46,796 nucleotides of DNA from Rosettibacter sp964572725 (GTDB lineage: Bacteria; Bacteroidota; Ignavibacteria; Ignavibacteriales; Melioribacteraceae): NCBI GenBank assembly GCA_964572725.1, contig CAZNFW010000022.1, positions 1 through 46,796 on the forward strand, given 5' to 3'. The translations under genes were made by a program, and so were the position numbers. Shown here in pieces: positions 1-9,000 of this stretch. How positions within the stretch are numbered: the stretch's first letter is position 1; each line of letters opens with the position of its first letter. The notes beneath the pieces are model-generated. The model was not told the DNA's origin and searched no databases. It worked only from the letters and a program-made list of their open reading frames with translations.

Positions 1-55
1 CGGAGTTTTTATTGATTAATGTTTTCAACAGATTTTACTTTGTATCCAACTTTTT
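1..55. repeat. 55-bp direct repeat, copy 1 (scaffold edge)
   Basis: Bases 1-55 are identical to 241-295. The copy covers the 3' end of the small HMA gene plus 8 bases beyond its stop. Because it sits at the very start of the sequence, it may mark an assembly break rather than a biological duplication. Confidence 0.9.
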
Positions 56-158
56 TAGAAATTAATCCATCAACTGCCGAAACTCTCTTTTCAATTGTTT
101 TTGCACAATGTTCACAGGTCATTCCACTGATTTTTAATTTTAATGTTTGTGTGTTCAT
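9..158 (-). CDS. Small chimeric HMA-domain (heavy-metal binding) protein, 49 aa
   Basis: Seen: on the minus strand an ATG at 158 opens a 49-residue frame ending in TAA at 9-11. It carries the metal-binding motif GMTCEHC near residues 12-18, as in MerP, CopZ and the N-terminal domains of copper ATPases. A normal HMA domain has about 65-70 residues; here the middle strands are missing and the chain passes directly to KKVGYKVKSVENINQ. Those last residues, and the DNA encoding them, are identical to the end of the neighbouring merT-merP fusion. It is third in the merR - merTP direction. Inference: it is either a recombinant truncated metallochaperone, possibly misfolded, or an assembly join at the scaffold end, since the shared repeat begins at base 1. 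The cysteine motif is certain; an intact function is doubtful. Confidence 0.5.
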   Translation of the reverse strand: MNTQTLKLKISGMTCEHCAKTIEKRVSAVDGLISKKVGYKVKSVENINQ

Positions 159-248
159 ATTTTTCCTCTCATGTTTCTTTGTGGTTCTCTGTGTAACAAA
201 AACCTTACACGGAGGAACACAGAGATTGCACGGAGAACCACGGAGTTT
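159..248. repeat. Degenerate cacggag/gagaacc spacer repeat
   Basis: The 90-base spacer between the two mer-type genes holds repeated words such as gtggttctctgtgtaac, cacggaggaacacagag and cacggagaaccacggag, which partly pair with one another. Similar words occur around 981-1026, 2873-2912 and 4683-4760. No gene is visible here. Confidence 0.55.
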
Positions 249-295
249 TTATTGATTAATGTTTTCAACAGATTTTACTTTGTATCCAACTTTTT
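241..295. repeat. 55-bp direct repeat, copy 2 (3' end of merTP)
   Basis: This copy is identical to 1-55 and covers the last codons of the merT-merP fusion and the bases just after its stop. The two sequences diverge abruptly at base 56 of the repeat, as expected for recombination, gene conversion or a mis-join. Confidence 0.9.
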
Positions 296-896
296 CTTCA
301 ACTGCATTTTTAAGTTGTTCTAAATTAACTTTTGTTTTATCATATTCAACATAAGCAATACCAGTTTTATAAGATGATGTAGCGCTAATAACACCATTTT
401 CTGACTTAAGTGCATAGTCAACAGATTTTTCACAAGAAATGCAGCTCATCCCTTCAATATCCAATTTAGCTTTTACAATATTATTCGATTGTACTATCAG
501 AACATTCTTTTTGACTGAGGGGAACAAAGCTTTTGAGTAATACGGGAACGTTATAAGCATTGCACTTGCAACTGTAATAATCCATAAAAACTTTTTAGAA
601 TTTATGAAGCTTACTTTTCTTGTTTCATCCTCGCAAGCACAGTCAATATCAGTTTTCTTTTGAGCCAGGGGCTCATCAGTCTTTGGCTGATTTGGTTTGT
701 ACGCATTATAAAAAGCAAAACCAAGAATTAGTATTGTAATTGCAATAAAATATGGGCGGAAAGGTTCAAGAAAAGAAAAAGTAGATGCTATACTGCTTAA
801 ACCACCTAATACTGCTAATACTGGAGTAATGCAGCATAAAGATGCCAGCAATGCAGTAACAATTGCACTGGTCTGAAATAATTTATATGTTTTCAC
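249..896 (-). CDS. merTP: Mercuric transport protein MerT-MerP fusion (MerTP)
   Basis: Role from family knowledge: MerT carries Hg(II) across the inner membrane and MerP is its metal-binding partner; several Bacteroidota-type bacteria fuse the two. Seen: 215 aa. Residues 8-65 hold two membrane helices with the MerT cysteine pair C21-C22 in SLCCITPVLAVL. A linker with C86-A-C88 follows, then a third helix at about 103-125, then an HMA domain at 145-211 with GMSCISC (C152, C155). The linker residues at about 69-80 are encoded by a palindromic sequence that also occurs between genes at 14340-14368. Downstream of merR on the same strand, so probably one operon. No merA reductase is in the window; it could lie beyond base 1. 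A broader metal specificity cannot be excluded. Confidence 0.88.
   Translation of the reverse strand: MKTYKLFQTSAIVTALLASLCCITPVLAVLGGLSSIASTFSFLEPFRPYFIAITILILGFAFYNAYKPNQPKTDEPLAQKKTDIDCACEDETRKVSFINSKKFLWIITVASAMLITFPYYSKALFPSVKKNVLIVQSNNIVKAKLDIEGMSCISCEKSVDYALKSENGVISATSSYKTGIAYVEYDKTKVNLEQLKNAVEEKVGYKVKSVENINQ
662..690. repeat. Palindromic element inside merTP linker
   Basis: The 29-base stretch starting gagccaggggctcat matches 14340-14368 at 24 of 29 positions. It can fold as gagcc/ggctc or as agccaggg/ctttggct with G-T pairs. It lies in frame in the hydrophilic linker of MerTP and adds residues there rather than breaking the gene. Confidence 0.6.
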
Positions 897-942
897 AGCG
901 TCACCTTTAATGATTTTATTGTTAAATCTGTAAAATTAACTC

Positions 943-1060
943 ACCCTAAATGGGGTTGTCTAAAAAGTAAGGTTTTTTAAAAAATAGAACACAGAAAACA
1001 CAGATTTAAACAGATTTTCACGGATTTAGAAGTTGAATGTTACTTTTTAGTCAACCCCAC
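943..1060. repeat. MITE-like element with 20-bp terminal inverted repeats
   Basis: Bases 951-970 (tggggttgtctaaaaagtaa) and 1040-1059 are inverted repeats with a single mismatch, around a core of 69 bases that includes cacagaaaacacag and cagattttcacggattt. It lies between merR and merTP. Related ends and cores occur at 4612-4875 and 42977-43064. No coding capacity. A non-autonomous mobile element is inferred; no target-site duplication was clear. Confidence 0.65.
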
Positions 1061-1084
1061 TTTAAAAAAGCTTTGTCAATTAGG

Positions 1085-1492
1085 TTAAGTCAGTTTATCA
1101 ATTACTTCAAGTATCGGACACTCATCCGACGAGACTTCTTCATTCACACATTGGTTAATCAATTTAACGAGTACACTTCTAATTTTTTTCAAATCATTTA
1201 TTTTATTATCAATATCTTGCAATTTATGTTCTGTCAAATGTTTTACATCCCCGCATTTTGCCTCAGAATCAATTCTTAAACTAAATAGCTCTTTAATTTC
1301 TTTAAGAGTAAAACCAAGTTCTTTAGCACGCTTAATGAATAACAGCCGTTTCAAATCCGTTTCGTCATAAACTCTGTATTTCGATTCTCTCCGTTTTGGC
1401 TTTGGCAACAGCTTTATTTTTTCGTAATAACGGACTGTTTCAACATTAATTCCCACTTCTTTTGCTAATTGACCCACGAAATATTCAGCCAT
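1085..1492 (-). CDS. merR: MerR-family regulator, mercury type
   Basis: Role from family knowledge: MerR binds between the -35 and -10 boxes of the mer promoter and untwists the DNA when Hg(II) is bound. Seen: 135 aa with an N-terminal winged helix (GQLAKEVGINVETVRYYEKI), a wing ending in KYRVYDETDL, and a long dimerisation helix at about 80-115. Three cysteines, C80, C115 and C125, match the three Hg ligands of Tn501 MerR (C82, C117, C126) in position and spacing. This argues for mercury rather than copper, zinc or redox sensing. It is transcribed towards merTP. The ATG at 1492 lies 19 bases from the possible Shine-Dalgarno aaagg. Confidence 0.9.
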   Translation of the reverse strand: MAEYFVGQLAKEVGINVETVRYYEKIKLLPKPKRRESKYRVYDETDLKRLLFIKRAKELGFTLKEIKELFSLRIDSEAKCGDVKHLTEHKLQDIDNKINDLKKIRSVLVKLINQCVNEEVSSDECPILEVIDKLT

Positions 1493-1521
1493 TTTTAAAT
1501 TCCTTTTGACTTCTTATACAA

Positions 1522-1552
1522 ATATAATACGCGTAGTATGGTACGGAGTCAA
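1522..1552 (-). promoter_or_regulatory. mer promoter with MerR-type dyad
   Basis: On the minus strand a -35 box TTGACT (1552-1547) is followed by CCGTACCATACTACGCG and then TATTAT (1529-1524, 17-bp spacer). An alternative -10, TTATAT (1527-1522), would give the 19-bp spacer typical of MerR promoters. CGTA and TACG in the spacer form the dyad. It faces merR, so merR, merTP and the HMA gene are probably transcribed together. Confidence 0.65.
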
Positions 1553-1810
1553 GCATTTTTTTACCTAAACGAAAATGACATTATTTAAAATTAAGTTTTG
1601 TCAAATCCTTGACAGAATTCCAATGCCAATTGTTTTAAGTTTACTTTAACGCTTATAACAAAAAAGAGGTGTATAAGAAAACAAAAATAAAACGTATAGT
1701 AATCTTAATAACGAAATGGTAAATTATTACTAAATTTAGAGTGACAATTTTTAATTGATTGGTACAGCTTGAATTATAAAAAAGTAAAATATTATTCAAA
1801 AGGAGAAGCT

Positions 1811-2794
1811 ATGGCAACTTATCCAACAAAACGTTTAAGAAGATTGAGATATAATCCTATTGTCCGCGATATGGTGCGGGAGACTCAACTTAGCAAAGAC
1901 GATTTAATTTATCCATTATTTGTAGTTCCAGGCAGCGGCATTAAAAAAGAAGTCCGTTCGATGCCGAATGTTTATCAAATGTCAATAGATATTTTAGTTG
2001 AAGAATGTAAAGAAGTTGAACAGCTTGGCATTCCAGCAGTAATTTTATTTGGTATTCCTGAACATAAAGATGAAATAGGTTCAGAAGCATATAACCCTGA
2101 TGGAATTATTCAAAGAGCTGTAAAAGCAATAAAAAAAGAAGTTTCTAATTTAGTTGTAATAACAGATGTTTGTATGTGTGAATATACATCTCACGGTCAT
2201 TGCGGAGTTTTACAGGGTGAAAAAATTTTAAATGATGAAACTGTTGAATTACTTGCAAAAGAAGCATTAACTCATGTTCAAGCTGGTGCAGATATTGTAG
2301 CTCCTTCGGATATGATGGATGGAAGAGTTGCTGCAATTAGAAAAATTTTAGATGAGAATGGTTTTATTGAAACGCCAATTTTAAGTTATGCAGTAAAATA
2401 TGCATCTGGATTTTACGGACCCTTTAGAGATGCAGCAGAATCTGCTCCTGCTTTTGGTGACAGACGGTCTCACCAGATGGACATTGCAAATGCACTCGAA
2501 GCTTTAAGAGAAGCTGAATCAGATATTGAAGAAGGTGCCGATATTATAATGGTTAAACCAGCAGGTGCATACCTCGATATTATATGGCGCGTGAAAGAAA
2601 AATTTGGAATGCCTACTGCAGCTTATCAAGTCAGCGGTGAATATGCAATGATTAAAGCTGCATCAAAATTAGGCTGGATTGACGAAGAACGTGTTATGAT
2701 GGAATCACTAATTGCAATTAAAAGAGCTGGTGCTGATATGATTCTTACTTACTTTGCAAAAGATGTCGCAAAAATTTTTGATAGAAAGAAATAA
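1811..2794 (+). CDS. hemB: Delta-aminolevulinic acid dehydratase (porphobilinogen synthase)
   Basis: Joins two 5-aminolevulinate molecules into porphobilinogen, the second common step of tetrapyrrole synthesis, in the cytoplasm. Seen: 327 aa, the usual family length. The zinc site is C121-M-C123 with C131 (DVCMCEYTSHGHCG). The two Schiff-base lysines are K196 (YAVKYASGFYGPFR) and K249 (MVKPAGAYLD). The ATG at 1811 was chosen because aaaaggagaag lies just before it; a start 42 bases further upstream lacks such a site. It stands alone. hemL, one step earlier in the pathway, lies 38 kb away in this window, so the heme genes are scattered. Confidence 0.97.
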   Translation: MATYPTKRLRRLRYNPIVRDMVRETQLSKDDLIYPLFVVPGSGIKKEVRSMPNVYQMSIDILVEECKEVEQLGIPAVILFGIPEHKDEIGSEAYNPDGIIQRAVKAIKKEVSNLVVITDVCMCEYTSHGHCGVLQGEKILNDETVELLAKEALTHVQAGADIVAPSDMMDGRVAAIRKILDENGFIETPILSYAVKYASGFYGPFRDAAESAPAFGDRRSHQMDIANALEALREAESDIEEGADIIMVKPAGAYLDIIWRVKEKFGMPTAAYQVSGEYAMIKAASKLGWIDEERVMMESLIAIKRAGADMILTYFAKDVAKIFDRKK

Positions 2795-3013
2795 TTCTTT
2801 TTATTCAATTATTTAAGGATAATTATTGTTAAATTTTTCGAATTTTTTTTGTGAACTATGAGATTTATTGAACCACTAAGAGCACAAAGGACGCAAAGAA
2901 ATCGCAGAAATAAATCTTGGCGTTTTTAGCGGTTTTAATATAACTAAATATCAATGTGCGTAAGATAGAAATGAATATAATGAAGATAATAATTTTATTG
3001 TAAAAACCATTCA

Positions 3014-4275
3014 ATGCCTTTACAGAAAGAAGAAAAAATACTTCCAGAATTAAGAACAAGATTCAGCATAAAAAATACTTTTGCTGCACTTAAATATCCT
3101 AACTATAAATTGTGGTTTATAGGACAGATAATTTCTTTATTTGGCTCATGGATGCAGTCAACAGCTCAATCATTCTTTATTTATGAATTGACTCATTCAC
3201 CAGCTTTTCTTGGGTATGCTGGTTTTGCAAGTGGTGTTCCTACATGGTTATTTATGTTGTACGGCGGTGTAATTGCCGATAGATTCCCGAGAAGAAATAT
3301 TATAGTTATTACACAAATTGTGATGATGCTCTTTGCATTTGTTCTTGCATTTTTAACTTTTACTAATATTGTTCAACCATGGCACATAATTCTTTTAGCA
3401 TTTCTTCTTGGTGTAGCAAATGCTTTTGATGCGCCAGCACGACAAGCGTTTGTAAATGAATTGGTCGATAAAGAAGATTTAATTAATGCAATTGCATTGA
3501 ACTCAACAATGTTTCATAGTGCTGCTGCTCTGGGTCCTGCTATAGCAGGGGTTACTTATGCAGTTCTTGGTCCTGCCTGGTGTTTTACTATTAACGGAAT
3601 TTCTTTTATTGCTGTTATTTATAATTTATTAAGAATGAAATTTAATTCGGTTATCAAAAAGAACGAAAAAAAATCCGCATTAAAAGATATCTATGATGGA
3701 ATAAAATATCTAAAAACTCAAAATTTTATCTTGGTTATTATGTTAATTGTTTCTTTTACAAGTATGTTCGGACTAAGTTTAATAACATTATTCCCTGCAT
3801 GGGCTGTAAAAATTTTACATGGCAATGCTGCAACCAATGGATTACTTCAAACATTTAGAGGAATTGGTGCTGTTATATGTTCTTTAATTATAGCTACTGC
3901 AAGCAGATATATTGTAAGAGGTAAAGTTCTAAGTATTGGAATGATTTCGCTTCCAGTGCTGATGATTTTATTTTCCTTTAATCATACTTTATTATTTCTT
4001 CACTTCTTTTAATTGGAATTGGAGCTGCTTTTATAGCAATTAATAATCTTTCAAATGGATTAACTCAAACACTTGTAACAGAGGAATTTCGTGGAAGAAT
4101 AATGGGAGTTTACAGCTTCAGCTTTTTTGCCTTAATGCCTATCGGCTCTTTATTCATTGGAACTCTTGCAGAACATTTTGGTTCACCATTAGCAATATTT
4201 ATTAATGGTTTAATCCTCTTAGTACTTTTTGGATCGATTCTTATTTACTATCCCACATTAACAAAAGTTGAATAG
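3014..4275 (+). pseudogene. MFS transporter (MFS_3/EntS-like), frameshifted
   Basis: An inner-membrane permease related to the EntS-type exporter branch of the major facilitator superfamily; substrate unknown. Seen: the first frame runs from 3014 to a stop at 4010-4012 (332 aa) and includes the loop motif GGVIADRFPRR at residues 84-94. From about 3990 the protein continues in another frame (SSLLLIGIGAAFIAINNLSN... to a TAG at 4273-4275), giving about 420 residues and 12 helices together, the normal size. The shift fits one missing base in the T-rich run actttattatttcttc. Either a young pseudogene or a sequencing error. No strong Shine-Dalgarno precedes the ATG. Confidence 0.8.
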
Positions 4276-4299
4276 CAATTCCAATTTAAAGAAAAATAA

Positions 4300-4331
4300 A
4301 TGAGCCGAATCTAAAAAGGTACAATTGAGCC
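4300..4331. repeat. 32-bp exact repeat, copy 1
   Basis: Begins atgagccgaatctaaaaagg and is identical to 14313-14344. Each copy runs directly into a hairpin, although the hairpin sequences themselves differ. Confidence 0.85.
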
Positions 4332-4356
4332 GGTCCCGACTTTGTCGGGATTGGCT
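4328..4356. repeat. 13-bp stem hairpin attached to the repeat
   Basis: agccggtcccgac and gtcgggattggct pair with two G-T pairs around a ttt loop. It is placed like the hairpin at 14340-14368. There is no T tract, so it is probably a repeat-element stem rather than a standard terminator. Confidence 0.6.
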
Positions 4357-4611
4357 AACATTCAATTTTATGTGCCAAATCTTTAGAGCAGGCTCATTTG
4401 AATTCGTTTTTGAATTAAAATCAGAATTTTTATTTTACAAATAATGCCTTTTTAGAGAAGACTCATAAATAAGAATTATATTTAATATCTTTTCAATAAC
4501 TTACCGCCGGTTTGTAGCTTATAGATAAAAGAACTTCCAGCGTTTTACTTTCAGCCACATTAAGAAAACATAATTTAGTTTGCTAATTCACATATCTGTC
4601 AAAAATAAAAT

Positions 4612-4875
4612 GAACTCACTCTAAGGGGTATCAAAAAGCAAAATTTGTATAGAACAAAAATTCTCGCAAATTAATTTTTCCATCAGTGTTAATCAGTGTC
4701 CTCTCTGTGATTCTCTGTATAATTTAATTCTTTGTTACACTGAGAAATTCAGAGATTTTTTAAGCATAAGGCTTATTGGTTTTGGCTGAGTACGTCGGGC
4801 AGGCCCGCCTCCCAAAGTACTTGTACGCAGGGAGGTTTTCACAGATTATACAATTGAAAAATTACTTTTTATACA
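4612..4875. repeat. Degraded relative of the MITE-like element
   Basis: The left end (aactcactctaaggggtatc then aaaaagcaa) resembles 938-970, and the right end (ggttttcacagatt, then attgaaaaattacttttta) resembles 1012-1050 and 43003-43061. The interior carries gtgttaatcagtgtcctc-type words and a cctccc/gggagg hairpin at about 4808-4835. No gene inside. Confidence 0.5.
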
Positions 4876-5338
4876 GTCTATACTTAGCCTTAACTTTAGA
4901 ATGGAGCGAAATCTTCCCTTATCTTGGCAAAAGTCAGGTAATGAGTTATTAGATACTTGTAATTAAATATATTCATTTAGAATTAAAAAAAAGATTAATA
5001 TCATTTCAAATTGTTTTTGTAAATGATAATTTTCTAACGATAAATTTGGAATAAATGAAATAAGTAATAGCTTGTTGAACTTCCAATAAAGATAAATTTG
5101 AAAAATTATTTTAAAAATTGAGTTTTTTAGAATCCAACTCTGTAATTTACAAACCAAATCCGATTAATCGGACCCCATGTTTCTTTTGATATAAATTAAT
5201 ACTATATTTAAGTGAAATATAAAATTAAAAACCAATCCAACAAATTCTCCTTTATATTTCATTAAAAAGATTTGACTCGATTTTTTTTCTTCAATAGGAA
5301 ACATATTTTGTTTTTAGTTGATGGGCAAGGGATATAAA

Positions 5339-6091
5339 ATGTATACAAAGAACGAAGTGGTGAAGCTTACTGCAATAATTGTTGATGATGAACTTCATGG
5401 CAGAGAAAACTTAAAATTGTTGATAGAAACTTATTGCCCAGAAATTGAAATACTTTCTTGCGCAGAATCAGTAAATGTTGCTTCGCAGCTTGTTAAGACT
5501 TATAAACCCGATGTTGTTTTTCTTGATATAGAAATGCCTGTTCTTGACGGATTCGATTTTGTAGATGAATTTGATAATCCAAATTTTCTAATTGTTTTTG
5601 TTAGTGCACACGAAGAATTTGGAATTAAAGCAGTAAAATCCGGAGCAATAGATTATATTTTAAAACCAGTAAACATTAAAGAACTAAAGCAATGTGTAAA
5701 AAAACTTTTGCTCGTTAAAAATAAACAAAACAGAAGTGAACCACTTCAAGAATCAGATAAATTAATTTTACCTGACACTCACGGCTTTAATGTTTATGTA
5801 TTGGATGATGTAATTCGTCTTGAAGCTGATGGATGTTATACAATTGTTGTTATTAAAAATGAAAAGAAAAAAATTATCTCTCGCACATTAAAAGACTTTG
5901 AAAAAACACTCCCGGAAGAAAAATTTTTTAGAATTCATAAATCGCATCTGATTAATCTCAATTATATTAAAGATTATTCGAACATTGATGGATATTATGT
6001 TACAATGATTGACGGCAGCAAACTTGAAATCTCACGCAGGAAAGCCCCAGAGTTTACTCAAAAAATTAAGTCAGTCATGAAAGCCGTCTGA
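5339..6091 (+). CDS. LytTR-family response regulator
   Basis: A cytoplasmic two-component regulator that binds DNA through a LytTR domain when phosphorylated. Seen: the receiver domain spans about residues 10-125, with acidic pair D16-D17, phosphoacceptor D63 (VFLDIEMPVLDGF) and switch lysine in ILKPVN. The LytTR domain spans about 148-245 (VIRLEADGCYTIVV, FRIHKSHLINLNYI). The ATG at 5339 was chosen because aaggg lies 7 bases before it; ATG 5321 or TTG 5318 would add 6-7 residues. The stop is 2 bases before the histidine kinase gene, so the pair is one operon and surely partners. Target genes are unknown. Confidence 0.9.
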   Translation: MYTKNEVVKLTAIIVDDELHGRENLKLLIETYCPEIEILSCAESVNVASQLVKTYKPDVVFLDIEMPVLDGFDFVDEFDNPNFLIVFVSAHEEFGIKAVKSGAIDYILKPVNIKELKQCVKKLLLVKNKQNRSEPLQESDKLILPDTHGFNVYVLDDVIRLEADGCYTIVVIKNEKKKIISRTLKDFEKTLPEEKFFRIHKSHLINLNYIKDYSNIDGYYVTMIDGSKLEISRRKAPEFTQKIKSVMKAV

Positions 6092-6093
6092 TA

Positions 6094-9000
6094 ATGTTTA
6101 AGATTTTTTTAATAGTATTTTTTATTTCCATTTATACAAATCTAATTTTTTCTCAAGCACCACCCTATTATCACTATACATCATCAAGCGGACTTTCTTC
6201 TTCAACCGTTTATGATATTCTTCAAGATAGAAATGGTTTTATCTGGATTGCAACTTTAAATGGACTTAACAGATTCGATGGTAAAAGATTTATCACCTAT
6301 AAAATAAAAGATGAATTAAATTCCAATTTGATTACTTCATTAACTGTTGCTAACAATGGCGAATTATTCATTGGAAATCATTTAAGTGGAATAAATGTTT
6401 TACGCAATGGCAAAATTGATAACTTCCGTAAAACAATTCATGGGAAAGTATACACTATTCAATATCTATTAAATACTCAGATGAGATTATATGCCTACTC
6501 ATCATTTGGAGCAATTATAGAAATTAATAAAAATGATTATCACGGAAATGATGACAATTTATTGTTTACAAATCTTTTACATAAATCTATCTTAAACAGA
6601 TTGGTTAAAACAGAAGATAGTAAAATAATAGCATTAACCTCAGAAGGTCTGCAAATTATAAAGAATAGAAAATTAGAAAAATTGGATATTGATGGATTAC
6701 CAGAAGAAAATTTTTATTGCGGAGCTTTAGATACTGATGGAAGTATTCTCATCGGAGGTGATGATGTAATTTATCGTATAAAAAATAATAAGGTTATTGC
6801 ATCCTTACCAATTAAGATATTTGATAAAAATAGAGTGTTTCATTTATTTATTGATTCTCATCGAAATATTTGGTTTTCAATTTTTGGAAAAGGATTTTTT
6901 GTTATTCCATTTGGTTCTAATGCCAAATCTTCTATAGGCGGAATGAATTCTACAAGAATAGTTAATATTGGGAAAGCAATGGAACTTGAAAATGCTCAGA
7001 TTGATAAATTTTTTGAAGATAATGAAGGCAATATGTGGATTGCAACTTATGGGAATGGTGTTTATTGTTTAACTAATTTTTACATACAAAATTTTTCACA
7101 GAGAGATGGACTGACTAATAATAATATTAATTGCATTCTAAAAGATAAATCAGGCAAAATGTTATTGGGAACAATTAATGGAATAAATGTTCTTGAAAAT
7201 GGAATCATATCACAAGTAAAATACAATTATGGTGAATTAATTACAGGTTATGTAAATAATTTTATTCAAACAAAAAATTACATTGCTGTTTCACTCACTT
7301 CGGAAGCAGCTAAGTCAAATGAAGTATTCTATAAAGGATTAAGACTTCGCCTTTTTAGAAATCAATCATTTAACAAAACAAGCGATGGAAAATTTTTATT
7401 CGGAAGTATTGGAAACAATTTTACTATTCAAAAAAAATTTAATTATCGACACTACCCAAAGTGGATTTACGTTTTTGGTGATTCTCAATATGTAAATCGC
7501 ATTAATCATATTTATGAAGATTCAGAAAAAAATATTTGGATTGGCTCATATAAAGGATTGTGTAAATTATCATATCAAAAAGATAATGCAGATATTTCAA
7601 AATGGGAGAAAACTTTTTTCAACAACGATAATGTTTTAAGCTCGAATATAACTTCGATTTATGAATACAAAAATAAAATTTGGTTTGCCTCTTCAAATGG
7701 TATTGCAAGCTATAATCTTGAGAACAATTTAGTAACAAGTTTCACGAATCTTTTGGGCTACGATTTATCTTCATCTACTTCAATAGCAATAGATAAAAAA
7801 GAAAGAATTTGGATTGGAAACATGAAAGGTGTTTATTGTTATGATGGAATATCAATCAAATCTATAAACAGTAATTTAGGACTTCCATCAAACGAAGTGC
7901 TTTCACTTTGTTATGACAAGGAATTTAATAAACTTTATATTGGCACGAGCAATGGATTTTCAATTCTCGATATAGATTTATTTGAAAACCATTACCAGCC
8001 GCAGCTGGATGTAAAAATAATAAGTGTAAAAGCAGGCGATTTGCTTTATACAAATTTCAAAAATTTAGTATTTCAACCCGAACAGCATGATGTTTACATA
8101 GATTTTAAAGCAATAAATTTTTCTTCTCCCCGTTCCATTAAATATAAATACAAATTAAATGAAGATAAATGGATTGAAACAGAAAACGATTTTCTAAATT
8201 TCATTTCTCTTAAACATGGAAAATACAATCTTCAAATTATGGCTAAAATTCAAAACTCTGATTGGAGTAAACCGTATTCTCTTGCTTTTACAATTATGCC
8301 GAGATTTGTTGAAACTATCTGGTTCGAACTATTGATAATTTCTATTCTTGTTTCTGTATCTGTTTTAATAATAATTAATCGCTTAAAGCTAAACAATAAA
8401 AAAATTAGAGCAGAATTGAATTTAATAGAAACAATTAACAATCTTAAACATCAAGCACTTTCAGCAATGATGAATCCTCACTTCATTTTTAATTCATTAA
8501 ATTCAGTGCAATATTTAGTTAACAGCAACAAAAACGAAGAAGCAAATGATTACATTGCAATGATGGCTAAATTGATTAGAAAAAATCTCGAAACAGCTAA
8601 GAATGGATTTATTCTGTTATCTGAAGAAATTAATCGGCTTAGACTCTATCTTGATCTTGAAAAGCTGAGATTCGAAGAAAAGTTTTCTTATGAAATAACA
8701 ATTGATAGTGATATTAATACAAATATTATTATGATTCCAAATATGATTATTCAACCTTTTGTAGAAAATTCTCTCTGGCATGGAATAATTAATTCCGGGA
8801 ACAAAGGACTTTTAGCAATTTCATTTTCATTTGAAGATGTTGATATAGATTCTGTGATTTGCAAATCATTAATAATAAAAGTCACCGATAACGGAGTTGG
8901 AATTAACGATGCAAAAAAGAAGGAGGATCATATTTCCAAAGGAATACAAATTGTTGAAGAGCGATTAAGATTATTGAGTACAAAATTTGAGCTTCCAAAA

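Larger units (their letters stand above)
4276..5317. repeat. 1-kb non-coding region of mixed decayed repeats
   Basis: No credible gene was found. The left part holds the 32-base word at 4300-4331 (shared exactly with 14313-14344), a strong hairpin at 4328-4356, and a stretch at about 4385-4500 resembling 35868-35990. The middle (4612-4875) is a degraded relative of the MITE-like element at 943-1060. The rest to 5317 is AT-rich and probably contains the leader of the response-regulator gene. Confidence 0.6.

Noticed and set aside
951..1059. Transcription terminator between merR and merTP
   Set aside because: The arms are 69 bases apart with no T tract, and the same ends recur elsewhere, so a mobile element fits better.
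3980..4012. Programmed frameshift in the MFS gene
   Set aside because: There is no classic slippery heptamer plus structure, and the family has no such habit; an indel or error is simpler.
4482..4541. Minus-strand reading AGSSFIYKLQTGG... that resembles the end of a T9SS sorting domain
   Set aside because: Only about 20 residues before an upstream stop; too short to separate a gene relic from chance in AT-rich sequence.
4963..5157. 64-codon minus-strand frame in the 1-kb gap
   Set aside because: Low-complexity Ile/Leu/Phe-rich translation, no ribosome site, no family motif, and located among decayed repeats.
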